Positions 26,143 through 42,384 of a DNA stretch of 64,000 nucleotides are shown here, in pieces. This DNA is from Glandiceps talaboti (lineage: Eukaryota > Hemichordata > Enteropneusta > Spengelidae). A program made the translations under genes and the position numbers. Every line of letters begins with the position of its first letter. The first letter of the stretch is position 1. The notes below the pieces were generated by a model. That model ran no database searches. It saw nothing but the letters and a program-made list of their open reading frames with translations, and was not told where the DNA came from. The stretch spans positions 15,902,003 to 15,966,002 of the forward strand of contig NC_135551.1 in the NCBI RefSeq assembly GCF_964340395.1, written 5' to 3'.

Positions 26143-26839
26143 TAGACTGTCGACAGTCGCTCGCGCCTTTTTAAAAAATACGTTTTATCTAAAACTCAAG
26201 TCGTCGACGCGCTCCGACCGGGCGCATTACTACTGTTACGATCCAAAATATCGATTTCGGAATTATGGGAATAAATTCTACATTTCGGCATGGTAGGCCA
26301 TAGGTCAGAAGTAGACTGGCGATTACGAATCTGGGCAAACATGGTGTAACTGACATTCACATGATTGGTTAGAGAAAAGTATATAATAACTTTTATGATG
26401 GCGTGATCTTATGGTGTGATTTTTTATATTTATTTGTTGTGTAAATTCCATTGTATTGGAAGTATACTTAAAGATGAGAATTAAACATCCAGAATCAGAC
26501 GAGCTCTCGTGTAGGTGATTCTGGCAAGCAGAAATCTCTTCTCAGTCGTGACTAATTCCCGACTTGGACCTGAACGATCCCGTACGATCGCGAGAGTATG
26601 AGAGTGTGAGTGCTAGAGTGCAACGTTAGAACTATCCATACTTATACCGTTCAACTCTACAACTCGCAACACTACTATAATTGCAATACTATTATAATCG
26701 CATACTACTATAATCGCATACTATCGGTCCTCGATATCAGTATGCGATTATAGTAGTACTAGTAGAGCGCGGTGACGCCGGACTTTAGTTTTAGATAAAA
26801 CTTAGCCAGAAAAAGGCGCGAGTGACTGTCGACAGTCTA
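26143..26839. mobile_element. Palindrome-TIR element, 697 bp
   Basis: The left end TAGACTGTCGACAGTCGC, CTCGCGCCTTTTT, GTTTTATCTAAAACTCAAG and the inverted right end (26760-26839) agree over about 75 bases. The ends carry the 14-base palindrome GACTGTCGACAGTC three bases... two bases inside each terminus. The interior has no coding. A second inverted repeat (TACTATAATCGCATACT against its complement) lies at about 26703-26757. The flanking nonamers GTCAAGGCC and CCTCAACAA differ, so the target duplication is lost or the ends were shuffled. Confidence 0.7.
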
Positions 26840-27564
26840 CCTCAACAAAGGTGGAGATACGATTGTATCAACGTTATTCCTGCTAGCACCTGGGTAATTA
26901 CTAAATTCTGTATCAAGTTAAACTTTGAAATCACTCGAAAATGTGTCATCTTCTGCTGATTCATAAAGTTGTTTACAGTAGTCAACAGTATTTCTAACAC
27001 TAGTATGATCAGAAATTGCTTTGTCGTTTAGGAGATATCTACGAAATTTGTATCAATTGTTTTTTTTTAACGAAGATTCACATCGTGCCCGAAAAGAGGT
27101 TGGTTGTTGAGATTTCCATGAAGACATGTTTTCACGTTCTGCATGGAGTTAACGTTGTCGCCGTCGTCGTGGTCGTCGTCTTCTCGCTTTTTACAGTACT
27201 GTTATGTACTGTTATGTCATGTCCTTCCGGCCTCGATCCACTCATTTCAAGTTCCCATGCTTTCTTGTGAAAGAGTTGGATTTATGTCCAATATGGTTTG
27301 AATAGGGAAGATTTTCGCTTGGTGTATAAATAACGCTTATCAGTTTGGTCGATATTGATAGTTATCTACCGGGCACCAATATATTTCATTATTCCAGGAA
27401 AGACTATTTAATTGGCCTGACAACGATTAGGTATATGATCCTTTAGTAGAAATATTCTAAAGTTTCGTCTATATTGAACGGGTGTTGTGCAGTATAACAG
27501 TCCGACTTCCCGAAATCAGTAGGCTAAGATCACAAAAAAGTGGGTAATGATCTGACAGTTTTAA

Positions 27565-27904
27565 AGTGGCCATATGGATGAGAGTTTGGTATTTATTTTG
27601 GATTTTTATTTGATAACACAGCGGCTTCACCATGTTTTTCTACTTGAACAAATAATGTAAAATAATGTATACCAAGTCCGTGTTCATAACTCAAAAGATG
27701 CACAAAGTGTAAAAAGTTTGTTATTGTATACGTACAGTAACAAACATTTTACACACTGTTTAATGTTTTGCCGTTTATTGATATGTGAACATGGACTTGG
27801 TATATGTTATTTCACGTTATTTTTTCAAGTAGAAAAACATGGTGAAGCTGTTTTATCAAATAAAAATCCAAAATAAATACCAAATTCTCATCCATATGGC
27901 CACT
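27565..27904. mobile_element. TTAA-flanked fold-back MITE, 340 bp
   Basis: TTAA at 27561-27564 and 27905-27908 flank inverted ends AGTGGCCATATGGATGAG, followed by TTTGGTATTTATTTTGGA and a hairpin that continues to about the centre, including matching TACCAAGTCC and GTTTGTTA segments. TTAA duplications are typical of piggyBac and Kolobok elements. There is no coding capacity. Confidence 0.78.
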
Positions 27905-27944
27905 TTAAGGCAGGGTCGTGTAGAAATTGTAAGATTTACCATAA

Positions 27945-28283
27945 GGCCGAAAAAAAAATCGCTCAAATTTAGAAAAGGTGGGTTAGGTAGATTTTCTTTT
28001 TTTTTCATATGTGAATGTCCAGGTAGTTATGTTTTCTGTTGTTTTCCATATGGTATCTGTGTTATTGGTTTCTTTCAGTCCGATGTACAGCTATTACAGA
28101 TTGGAAGAACAGTTTAGAACTGTTTTATATTGTCTTTGTAAGTTGATGTCAATTTCCGCATCCAATATTTGTCACGACTTTATTATTTTGTTGAATACTT
28201 AAAAAAAATTGTTTAGGGTCGTCAGTTAAAAAACTAGAGTGGGTCGGGTAACCGGATCGAAGCCAAACAATTCTTTTTAACCT
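27945..28283. mobile_element. GGCC-ended MITE, copy 2 (inverted)
   Basis: Inverse orientation of the element at 11743-12122. Shared landmarks are GTAGATTTT after GGTTAG, GATGTACAGCTATTACAGAT, TGGAAGAACAGTTT, GTTGATGTCAATTTCC, and GGGTAACCGGAT near the end. It starts 37 bases after the TTAA fold-back. Confidence 0.6.
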
Positions 28284-28769
28284 AACAACAAGATTGGGGA
28301 GGGGGCATATATAGAGTATAAAGTTGGCTTATAGAAAGTTTCTGTTAGTATAGGACATGTGTATATGAAAACATGAGTAATAGATGTATATGATTAGGTG
28401 AACGAATTGTTTATACATTAAAGGTGTATGACGGAAATATATGCATGTGTGTTTCAATCACCAAGCTCACTAAAATCTGAAGTTAGAATCTGGGCTTATT
28501 GCTGTATTTTCTTTTCTCTTCTGCAAATATTATCTGTTTTTTAGGTTTGTCTTTTATGGAGAGTGCTTGACTTTACTGCCTATTCAAATACACAAATACG
28601 TAAATCAGGATATATGCAAAACACAAGTAAATCATGTAACACACAAATACACGCCAATAAACCGCCATAATAGTACACAAACCTAAACACCGCAATGCAT
28701 TCATTTCCTTAGTACTTAATAATCTTGGACCCATTCGTGACGGTCTTTAGCCTAATAAACTTTACTTAC

Positions 28770-28787
28770 CCCATGAAAGTCTAAAAG

Positions 28788-28859
<72 letters not shown>
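28770..28859 (-). other. Exon-like cassette E4 with (AG)n and donor
   Basis: On the minus strand the (CT)n of 28791-28859 leads to CCACTTTTAGACTTTCATGG and then G|GTAAGTAAA, with the donor at 28769. This is the fourth locus where a CT tract is followed within 20-60 bases by GTAAGT. Coding meaning is unclear. Confidence 0.3.
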
Positions 28860-33419
<4,560 letters not shown>

Positions 33420-34150
33420 TGATAGAAGCAGACAGATATAAACAAAGACATAGGCAGATAAAGAGCCTTTGTACGTAGTAGCAATGTCTTGTCAGCATAA
33501 GATACTTTGCTCTTCCTATCTTTGTTCCGATTATTATATCACATGATTAAAACTAAACTATTTTTGTTACTACTCTAAACTAGGTGAGTAATTATATTTT
33601 GCGGACATGTTGTGGACAAAGTAAGATACATTACAGATGAAAGACTAATAATCTATTACTTTTATTGTTTTACAGTTTTGATCATTATGAATTAGGTCTC
33701 ATAGAAACATAATATTAATAAAACTACCAAATTTTATAAAGGCATCTAAACAGTATTGAGTGTATTTTACCACTCCGGCCCTCATCTAACGTTATGCAAA
33801 TAACGAACTTCAAAGAAAGCACATACAAAGCAAACAAACCTTTTTTCTGATAAATCACTGTCACTACTACACAGCTACAAAGTTAACAATATGAGTTTAT
33901 AATAATAACAACTTGAAGTACTGATGCATATGGATTGATTGTTGTGTGGAAATAGTACTGCCGCTTGCACGCAATATTACTGTTTCCAAATTTAACAATA
34001 TATTTCCTTTCAAAATTAGTTAAATGTAATTTCATCTCAGCTATATAATTCAAGGCCAATCCGGCATGGGTTGATAGACAGTTCATGGTTTAACAAGTTA
34101 AAGCTCAGTAGTTGATAACAACGTACACTCGAGTGTTTATACTGTGGCGG
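33420..34150. repeat. Paralogous unit U3 (partial)
   Basis: Resembles the first part of U1: GCAGACAGATATAAACAAAG, TTTTGCGGACATGTTGTGGA, TCTAACGTTATGCAAATAA and AAGGCCAATCCGGCATGGG. It ends near 34150, where unrelated CpG-richer sequence begins. Confidence 0.7.
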
Positions 34151-34867
34151 TTGGATATTATCACATGCCAAGTATTTAGCGTTAGGTTGTTTTCTGTTAT
34201 TTCCCACAGTAACGATTCGTGGTGTAGACTGGGAGTACCATTGGAAGTTGGCTACACGTAATCTTCAGACATGTAGAAAAGTCACATGGGGTATATATTC
34301 CCACTATTCCCAAACATGGAATACAACCCTGAAACGTAAGCCTTAGTGTATTTTGTATTCTATTGGCTTAATGTTGAGAGAATTTTAGTAAAGAAGGGGG
34401 TTACTCAACCTTGGGACCCACTTGGGATGATGTAAATTCAGGGAGAGAATACTCCGTACTCCCGCGATTTCGTAGCCGTCTTCTCCGTTCTCACTGACTA
34501 GGCAAGCTGCATTGGGTAGCCATCTGTCTGTTTCGATTAAAGGTGACGGTGGTAGATGCTATACGAACTGCGAGTAGTATAGCGAGAAACTGGGCTTTAT
34601 AAATTTAAAACCAGCGTTCTATCCCCGACGTACCAAAACTGCTGTCGTCTCGTATGACTATTTTTAATTCGAAATAAAAGTGAAGGTTAATCTGAAACGC
34701 CGGTACTTGCTGTGCGTTCTGCTTGTTAAGTATAATGTTTTTTGGGAGCGAGACGTAGAATTCGAACTTGCAGCGATCACCCGATCGCTCCAAAACTTAC
34801 TCAAGTCAACGGATCTATTTCGACTAGCACGCACGGGGTTCAAGAAGTCCAGGATCTCCGCCAATAG

Positions 34868-35035
34868 ATGTACAGGGTGTTTTTTGGTACCCGAAGTTAC
34901 TTACAGTGCGGGCTAACAAACCTTGGAGATATAACTATTTCCAGAATTAGTGGTATATTGGCTGTGGCTATGGTTATTGCAGTGGTTTCTGTCGTCGCCG
35001 TGCATACGGAGAGGAAACGTCCAGAAAACTGTGAA
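34868..35035 (+). CDS. Candidate first exon with signal anchor
   Basis: The open frame from Met at 34868 ends at a good donor, GAAC|GTGAGT (GT at 35036). The translated C-terminal half has a hydrophobic stretch, ISGILAVAMVIAVVSVVAV, followed by the charged HTERKRPENCE, as in a type II membrane or secreted protein with an uncleaved N-terminal signal anchor. An alternative Met at 34967 lies within the hydrophobic part. The region 34440-35040 is richer in CpG than its neighbours, as promoters often are. The exon would end one base into a codon. No family is recognised and no next exon was found; chance remains possible. Confidence 0.35.
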
Positions 35036-35081
35036 CGTGAGTGTGCCTGTATTTAGACCACTACTCTGAAGCATTAAGTTG

Positions 35082-35180
35082 TCATTTGTTGTTGCTGTAG
35101 AAGTGTAATTATACTGCAGAATTGAAATTGTCGTACGTTGTTGCTGTAGAAGTGTAATTATACTGCAGAACTGAGAAGAG
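35082..35180. repeat. Two tandem copies of about 50 bp
   Basis: GTTGTTGCTGTAGAAGTGTA followed by ATTATACTGCAGAA occurs twice, separated by a short unique piece. Confidence 0.8.
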
Positions 35181-35514
35181 GCAGAGCTGTGTCCAGGAGA
35201 CTGTCTTATTAGGAAATTCTGTGTTGTGTGTACGTGTCGCCGTCGGTACAGTATAAAGGGCGTGACTTTAAAAGCGTGTGCTATTGTGTTGTGTCGAAGT
35301 CCGTGAACTATTTCTCAATTAGTCTCTTTCGTGTCGTGACATTTATTTAATCTAGATATTCTGAACTACTACTATTATTTCGTCTGAATATAAATTGATG
35401 TTGTAGGAGTGTACGTCGTCTTTCTGAAGTTTTGTGGAACTATGTGTTCTCACCAAGTGTAGGAGTTGCTGAACTAAACTTATTGTTCTACGTGCGGTGT
35501 ACTAACTATCAAGT

Positions 35515-36690
35515 TTCGTTGAAGAATAGTGGCAGCCATCTTGTAGACGCGAACGTGATTCTGCTTCTTTCGTTGAAGAATAGTGGCAGCCATCTTGTAG
35601 ACGCGAACGCGATTCTGCTTCTTTCGTTGAAGAATAGTGGCAGCCATCTTGTAGACGCGAACGTGATTCTGCTTCTTTCGTTCAAGAATAGTGGCAGCCA
35701 TCTTGTAGACGCGAACTTGATTCTGCTTCTTTCGTTCAAGAATAGTGGCAGCCATCTTGTAGACACGAACTTTATTCTACTTCTTTCGTTCAAGAATAAT
35801 GGCAGCCATCCACAGTCGCTTGTAAACTGTTATTCCTTTCCTAAATGGTCTTGTCTATGACGGTCCTAATACAGAACAATGACGTTATTATAGGGATTGG
35901 CGATATTCTTATAAAATCGGTAGCGATGTCATTTCCACAGTCACACACACACACACAACACAAGTTGGGAAACCAAGCCATTACCAAAACGGTGACATCG
36001 TTTTTCATCGATCCAAAAGGATTGCCAAAACACCAAATATAACCAAAACATAACCACCCATGCCACGCTTGTGTATCACTGGACCTACCTGATCAATAAT
36101 TTTGAACATCGATCTAAAATGCGTTTACGATCGCGTTTCCGAAACGATACCCCCATAGTTTGAAAATACCGCGGAATCAGGTCGACTTGCTATGTTTCGG
36201 AAACGCGATCGTAAACGCATGTTAGATCGATGTTGTTGAAAATTATTGATCAGGTAGGTCCAGTGATACACAAGCGTGGCATGGGTGGTTATGTTTTGGT
36301 TATATTTGGTGTTTTGGCAATCCTTTTGGATCGATAAAAACGATGTCACCGTTTTGGTAATGGCTTGGTTTCCCAACTTGTGTTGTGTGTGTGACTGTGG
36401 AAATGACATCGCTACCGATTTTATAAGAATATCGCCAATCCCTATAATAACGTCATTGTTCTGTATTAGGACCGTCATAGACAAGAATAAAACCATTTGG
36501 GAAAGGAATAACAGTTTACAAGCGACTGTGCAGCCATCTTGTAGACGCGAACTTTATTCTGCTTCTTTCGTTCAAGAATACTGGCAGCCATCTTGTAGAC
36601 GCGAACTGTATCAGAACTGTATTGTGTTTCTTTCGTTCAAGAATAGTGGCAGCCATCTTGTATTCGCGATCTTTATTCTACTTCTTTAAT
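35515..36690. repeat. 54-bp minisatellite, split by a fold-back element
   Basis: Units of exactly 54 bases start at 35529, 35583, 35637, 35691 and 35745, with a partial unit at 35799; three more imperfect units are at 36531-36690. The period is 18 codons, so open frames on both strands are an arithmetic consequence. Each unit carries GGCAGCCATCTTG, whose complement CAAGATGGCTGCC resembles the YY1 site. Confidence 0.9.
35811..36530. mobile_element. Fold-back element, 720 bp, 8-bp TSD
   Basis: Two arms of about 335 bases, 35811-36145 and 36194-36530, are near-perfect inverted copies around a 48-base loop. The ends read CACAGTCGCTTGTAAACTGT. CAGCCATC lies immediately outside both ends (35803-35810 and 36531-36538), an exact 8-base duplication, and one copy of it exists in each intact 54-bp unit. 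An 8-base duplication fits hAT; the end sequence is not the standard CAGNG, so the superfamily is only probable. No protein is encoded. Confidence 0.88.
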
Positions 36691-36699
36691 GTATTTAGT

Positions 36700-37230
36700 T
36701 CCTCCCGTTTCAGCTTCGTGACATTTAATTACTTACAGTTCCGGCGATATTTAATATAGTCAATTGAAGTAATTTTTCATTTTATAGCGTTTGACATATT
36801 TTCCACGTTATTATATAGGATACACTTACTGCGGTAAATCAATTTAAACTACTCATTGTAATGTTATTTCGAATCAGTATACAAATCAACTTAGGATACT
36901 TATTGTAATATTATTTTCATTTGTATAAATCAACTCAAGACAATTTATCGTACTATTAATTATTTTTTGGAATTTAGAAATAAATTATTGTAAACTTAAT
37001 ATTAATTAATCTTTGAGAACGGATCCGATAGTATTTACTTTCTTTACTGAAAGCTTATTTTGTAGATATTGTGATTTATGTTGATAAGTAAAAGCATACT
37101 ATCAGTTCGTTTATACCTATATAATCTCGTGCCATTCATTTTAGTATTTATAACTATTGTCACTGAACCCAAGTCCCCACGACGGTATCGATCATACGCA
37201 ACCTTAGCCCCGTCCGTAAGACTGTGTTGC
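36700..37230. other. AT-rich stretch, nothing recognised
   Basis: Repeated TATTGTAATATTATTTT-like pieces only; no gene or clear element. Confidence 0.4.
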
Positions 37231-37239
37231 TTACAACTG

Positions 37240-38840
37240 GCTAACCCAAATTTATGGCAATCCAATTGAATGACAACAAGCACATAGTTAACTTCTTTAA
37301 TTTGCAAGCTGTACTGATTAGAATTAGACTGTTTTGTTTCTGATTTCCCATCATTACCTAAAATGGTGCAACACATTTGGCGATATTAGTATTTTTCGTA
37401 AAAATGTAAAATTATTATTTGTTTTTTAAAAAAGAAGAGATCTCAAACTGCATTTCGAACGATCTTCTGTCATTTAACAAAATCGTGACAATTCTCTTGT
37501 CACCCAGTGGAGACTACGCTTCAGGTGTTTATTTAACTCTTTTAAGACTATTTTTAACACTAAGTCTTGTTAAAAGTCTCTTAAATGGAAATGATAACTT
37601 TACATGGAAAAATCCATAAAACGCTCACATTTCATACAGAAACGAAACGGTATTTGTCTCTTGTGTACTAATGTTCAGAGCAAATTATTTCTACCAACAT
37701 AAATAGGCGTAATCTACTACAAATGCACTTCTCTCGATCACACAGCATCATCGCTGATGGCGCACTTCATGGCCAAGCGGGTCGCTGAAGTCAGCGAGAG
37801 TGATAATTAGTTTTTTACAAATATATGTATACAGTTTAGAGATACAGAGAAACGGAAGTGGGGTTTTATGAGAGACACATCTGTTCGACATACAATGTTC
37901 ATGTATAGTTTTGTCTTATATTTAGTATTTTTATTTTTGTTAAATTTCTAATGTATATTCCACTGGAGCAGGATGTATAAGTTTAGGAAAACGACACACC
38001 TCATTATTATTGTATTTGATCAAGGATGTGAAATATTTCTCTTGACATTCTCTTTGATCTGCCCATTTCGTAATTAACAAAATGTTAATAAATAAACGAA
38101 TGAATAAATAAATGAATAAATAAATAAATACATACATTAATAAATAAATAAATAAATAATGGAATAAATAAATGAATAAAAATAATAAATAAATGAATAA
38201 ATGAATAAATAAATAAATAATTAAATAAATAAATAAATAAATAAATAAATGAATAATTAAATAAATAAATAATTAAATAAATAAATTGCTTATAAAAAAG
38301 TGATAACACGATTTATATTTCTATAAAGCGACATCTATCACGCAGTGCATAGCGTGCTCTTATATGATCATGATCATATCTACCAAGCCAACTCAACGGT
38401 GAAAATTACAATGGAAATAGAAGAAACAATAACGTCACTGCTTATTCCCCATTGATGGCATCTAATGAGTCATCAAAGGATGATATTAATTTAATTCATT
38501 TCACTTCCATACTTGTAGAATTGAATTAGATATTTAGATTAGATATCGAGATATGTAAACAGTATATCTTTATTATCAGTCATTACCTGCTTATATGGAA
38601 ATTATAATGAAAAACTATGGTTCACTATTTATTATATTAATTATTTAAAGTTTAAGCCTAAGACACTGACCTGTAAATGACAAATGCAACTGTATCTTGT
38701 GACACTTCAGGTTTTTAGACGGGAAATGTAAAATTATCCTTCAAGTTTAAGTTCAAATAAATCCGCAAATTTTACTCTGGTGTCAGATAAATTTACCTAT
38801 ACTCATAAACCAGTGTAACTTAAAGTTGCAAAATAAGTTT
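37240..38840. repeat. Paralogous unit U4
   Basis: A diverged, shortened copy of U1/U2 with ATTTATGGCAATCCAATTGA, AGAGATCTCAAACTG, the GC-rich core at 37743-37785 and CCACTGGAGCAGGATGTAT. It is interrupted by AAAT-type simple sequence at 38094-38286. Confidence 0.7.
38094..38286. repeat. (AAAT)n-rich simple sequence
   Basis: Imperfect AAAT/AATG/AATT tetranucleotides. Confidence 0.9.
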
Positions 38841-38844
38841 CCTG

Positions 38845-40810
38845 ATGACTGAGGAAGAGAAAGGGAAACATTTGGAAACATTCTATTGTACGATTGTAGA
38901 TAGTTATAGAACACTAATTACGCTCTCACATATAAAAATATTGAATAACATTTATTGTTTTATATTTAATATCTCTCAATTACAGATGTTTGTCATAGTC
39001 ACGTTCTTTATAATCGAGGTCTGTATGATTTTTACATAAACAGTTTAAGTCTGTTACTGTCGTTTTCATTGTCTCTTATCTTTACTTTCATTAACATACT
39101 AGAAATAAATCATTTCTTAAATGACTCACACGATGCCAAAGTGTATTAATTTGAGTTGTTGTGAGTACATGTATTAGTATTGTTTGGAAAGAAATGACAA
39201 ATCCCAAATCTCTCAATTAACACTTATGTCTTCAAACATTGAATAATTGTTTACCAAAGCAAGTAACTCGACCAAAATTGTGCAATGCTTCCCCTGATCG
39301 ATCCACTTCTTCAAATCCCACAATTAAAAAAACCCACATTCATATAGTAATGGCGACATTTCAGCTGATTCTGTTCCTCTGTTATCCGTCTTAATTTAAT
39401 CATAGACCATGTATAATCGATTTTTTTTTCAGTTATTCAATTAACATTATAAATTGTAAACAATTGGAAATAATGTTAACTAAACCTCAATAATAGATGT
39501 GTCAATGATAATATGTTAACTACTGCACAGCTGATTCCATAATCCCTATAGTCAATCTACTGAACAAAGGGGAAATATAACTGTGACCCAGGTTCTTAGA
39601 ACCTTGTAGTAGTGTTGTTAATTGATATTTATGTTGTAAGCTTTATACCTTTGTGCATATAGTAAAGACAAAAGTAATTCACTTCATGTGTGAGAGGGCG
39701 ATGTTCATCTTGACCTCTTGACCTTTCGCCTTCCCATCATGTTGTAGGTAAGTGATTTCATGTCTTCAGAAAAACTATTTAATTTGGGTAGTAATCCAAA
39801 CCAATGGTCCATCCAGACTCTTGATGTATGCCAAACGAAAGATGACATATTTATTGATATCCTAGTGAAGTTTGGAAAGTTTTCATTTAGATTTTACTAC
39901 TTTTTGAGACATTGAAACATCTGTGATTGAACTGTCATAGTCGCCTGTATTTAGCATTGCGTCATAGATGTATTTCAAGTTTTGATGAGCTTGTAACTTT
40001 TTATTTTAGTATTTTATTGTAAAGTTGTTACTCTCTTGACATTTCGCCTTCCCATCATGTTGTAGATGGTGATGAAGAATTAAACCAGCAAAGTGTCGAT
40101 CACAATTCAAACGAACAGTCTCGTGTTGTTGTTGTGTGAGTGAGCCTAGTGTGTGTGCAGTGATAACACGAGGCGCAAACTGGTCGAGCGATTGGGACAC
40201 AAAGCGCCTCCGGGCCCCCGATCGGCAACCGACCGCCACATCACAAATGTCTTTAAGATCACAAAATATCAACATTAACCCCCATTCTTGACAGAAACAC
40301 ATTTAATATGACCATACAATAATAATATGGTACTGTTAAAATTCCCGAATAATGTAAGTTTGTTTGAATATCATGAAGATTTATTATCCACTTGATGTCA
40401 TAACGTTCCTATTAATTACTGTTTCTGATTCCAGTATACCGTTTTGTGGCTATCACAAACACTAATAATTAAAGGTGAAATGTAGCTTTTTATATTATAA
40501 ACAATTGTATGAATTTAGCAGCAAAACTATAATCCATCACATAAGAAGTAATACCGTATATATAAACAGAGAACAAACTGACCATAACTCAGGTCCATTA
40601 ATAATCAATGTTTCCTGAGATTTCAAACATTTATGGTAGTGCCAGCTACACTTCAATACACCGTTCAGGTGAATGGCCAAAATGTGTATTAGCTTGATAG
40701 ATTAAACGATTTACAAAAGCTATCACGCACAATCAGTTCAAAGTTCTTAGCATTAATGTTTCGATCTGTCATGGTCGACGATCGTCACCAGAATGACAAA
40801 TTATATAGTT
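38845..40810. other. Mostly unassigned stretch with one short duplication
   Basis: A near-exact copy of TTTCGCCTTCCCATCATGTT, followed by GTAG, occurs at about 39724 and 40036. A GC-rich segment at 40090-40260 has an open minus-strand frame of unknown meaning, possibly part of a dispersed repeat. No gene is recognised. Confidence 0.4.
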
Positions 40811-40814
40811 ACAC

Positions 40815-41153
40815 CTGACCACTAGGTGGCGGTATGGTCAACCGATTGTGGTCAAGGGTATATTGGTGCATCGGGAAGACTATTACATGTAAAAACCAGG
40901 ATCGGGGAACATAACAAATCTGTGAGGTACGAAATTGTAGTATCGACCTTAACTGAGCATTCGCGTAGGTATAATCATAACATCGACAGGGATTCTGTTT
41001 CGATACATCCCCACATGATTTCCCTAAAACGATCAGTGAGGCTATCAACATCAGATCAGACGCTACAATTCCAAGATCAACAGAGCCTGGCCGGGGAGCA
41101 TCGAACTACCTAACATCTACAAACCGCTGATCATACCGCCACCTAATGGTCAG
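40815..41153 (+). pseudogene. GIY-YIG endonuclease fragment between inverted repeats
   Basis: The frame from about 40835 reads QGYIGASGRLLHVKTRIGEH, then STLTEHSRRYNHNID, and after a shift EAINIRSDATIPRS. After another shift comes ELPNIYKPLI, close to the end. Order and spacing match the C-terminal GIY-YIG domain of Penelope-like elements and related retroelements (YIGETGR..R..EH ... H ... EA..I ... LP..Y). The stretch is enclosed by a 22-base inverted repeat, 40815-40836 and 41132-41153, with one mismatch. No reverse transcriptase is seen upstream. Confidence 0.65.
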
Positions 41154-41493
41154 CTAGAACTATGGAATTTTGATGAGGATTGTTCCCAAGACCAATCGAA
41201 AGGTCAATGTTAAAAAATTGGACCTTTTGGGCGCTTAGACCAACTCAACACCATTATCATCTAATTGTTGAATACTTACATCAACTCTATCTAGGATCGT
41301 ATTTATGTTGATTTTTGTCCTAAAAATAGTATGACTTGTCAGTTTAGCATAGATAACTTTATGCATGTGCATTCCTTCAACACAGGCTCAACCAGATTTA
41401 AACTGAATGCCTTCCGTAAGGATTTATGCAAGAAATTTAGCTCTATATCTTTTGCAGCATTGTTGACCATTGATTGTGATACAGAAAAGATGA

Positions 41494-41998
41494 TTGTCGG
41501 TCAGAAGTGAAAGGAGTTTCGTTTCTTTTTCCACTAAAGATTTTCAAAGGTGTAAAACATTTTCAGCTTCGAAATCCTGGAATGCATTGACAGCAGACAC
41601 TCTCCGGAATGCATGGCACAAACTTAAGTTGAACATCCCTTATGAAGCAGTTACAGAACCGATCGTAACAACTTGTGTTGAAACAGTATCAGATGACGTC
41701 GACAACGAAAACATGCTGGTGTGATTGACCAGATCGCTCCCACTGACAGACAGGAAATTTCGGACTGGCTTATACTACGAATGAAGCAGACCCCGGATAC
41801 CAAACTTTTGATGATGAAGAGATATTACACGATGCTAAAATTGACACTGAAATTGATAGTGAAACTGAAGATAAAGAAAACTATGTCTCGTGTGAACCGG
41901 TATCATCGCACAGCGAAGCGGCCGCTATGTTTTCTCGATGTTTGTTATGGTTAGAGTCGCAGCCTGATTGTGAGCCTACCCAGTTGTTTGCTCCGTAG
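41494..41998 (+). pseudogene. Tigger/pogo-like transposase, C-terminal remnant
   Basis: The first frame has STKDFQRCKTFSASKSWNAL, then TADTLRNAWHKL, the helix that follows the DDE core in Tigger/pogo/jerky proteins. Next come VDQIAPTDRQEISDWL-like codons and, after one frameshift near 41765, EADPGYQTFDDEEILHDAK, an acidic Ser/Glu tract, and LLWLESQPDCEPTQLFAP before TAG at 41996. The 'DPGYQ..DDEEI' motif is typical of the family tail. Only one frameshift breaks about 500 bases, so decay is modest. The catalytic core is absent. The element may continue upstream to about 41260 without recognisable motifs. Confidence 0.65.
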
Positions 41999-42384
41999 TT
42001 TACACTGAAAAGCAGCAGACAGCTGTGCAATGAAACATAAACCCCTTATTCCGTTGTTCTGAACTTTATTTTTTTCTCATTGAGTGGCTAAATTGTGGAC
42101 TGATCGCTTAGATAGTTTAGATAGTAATCGACAACGGAGACATGTAACAGTTATTCTAATTTTAAGATAATTTAGTCAAGATAAAATGAAGTAAGAAGTC
42201 TTAAAAGTACATTGTATTTCAAGGAATACCGTTTTAAGAATCAATCGAGAATTATTAACACTGTGGTTTTTCCAATAATGAGAATGTTTCCTTCTTAGTA
42301 CATGTTAAACGTTCGACAATAACGGAAATACGTTCAAAAACCATTTCTTAAAAGTCGACAAAAAACTTTCACTGCTGCACGGTT

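Noticed and set aside
35432-35860. 142-residue frame with an 18-residue repeat
   Set aside because: The 54-base unit is a multiple of three, so frames on both strands stay open; no codon bias seen.
36125-36689. Two long mirror-image frames around 36.0-36.5 kb
   Set aside because: They are the same fold-back element read on its two arms.
35515-36690. CRISPR-like direct repeats
   Set aside because: The repeats have no unique spacers, and the context is an animal genome; this is a minisatellite.
40006-40302. 98-residue minus-strand frame in a GC-rich patch
   Set aside because: Protein-like but without a recognisable motif; possibly part of a dispersed repeat, so not called as a gene.
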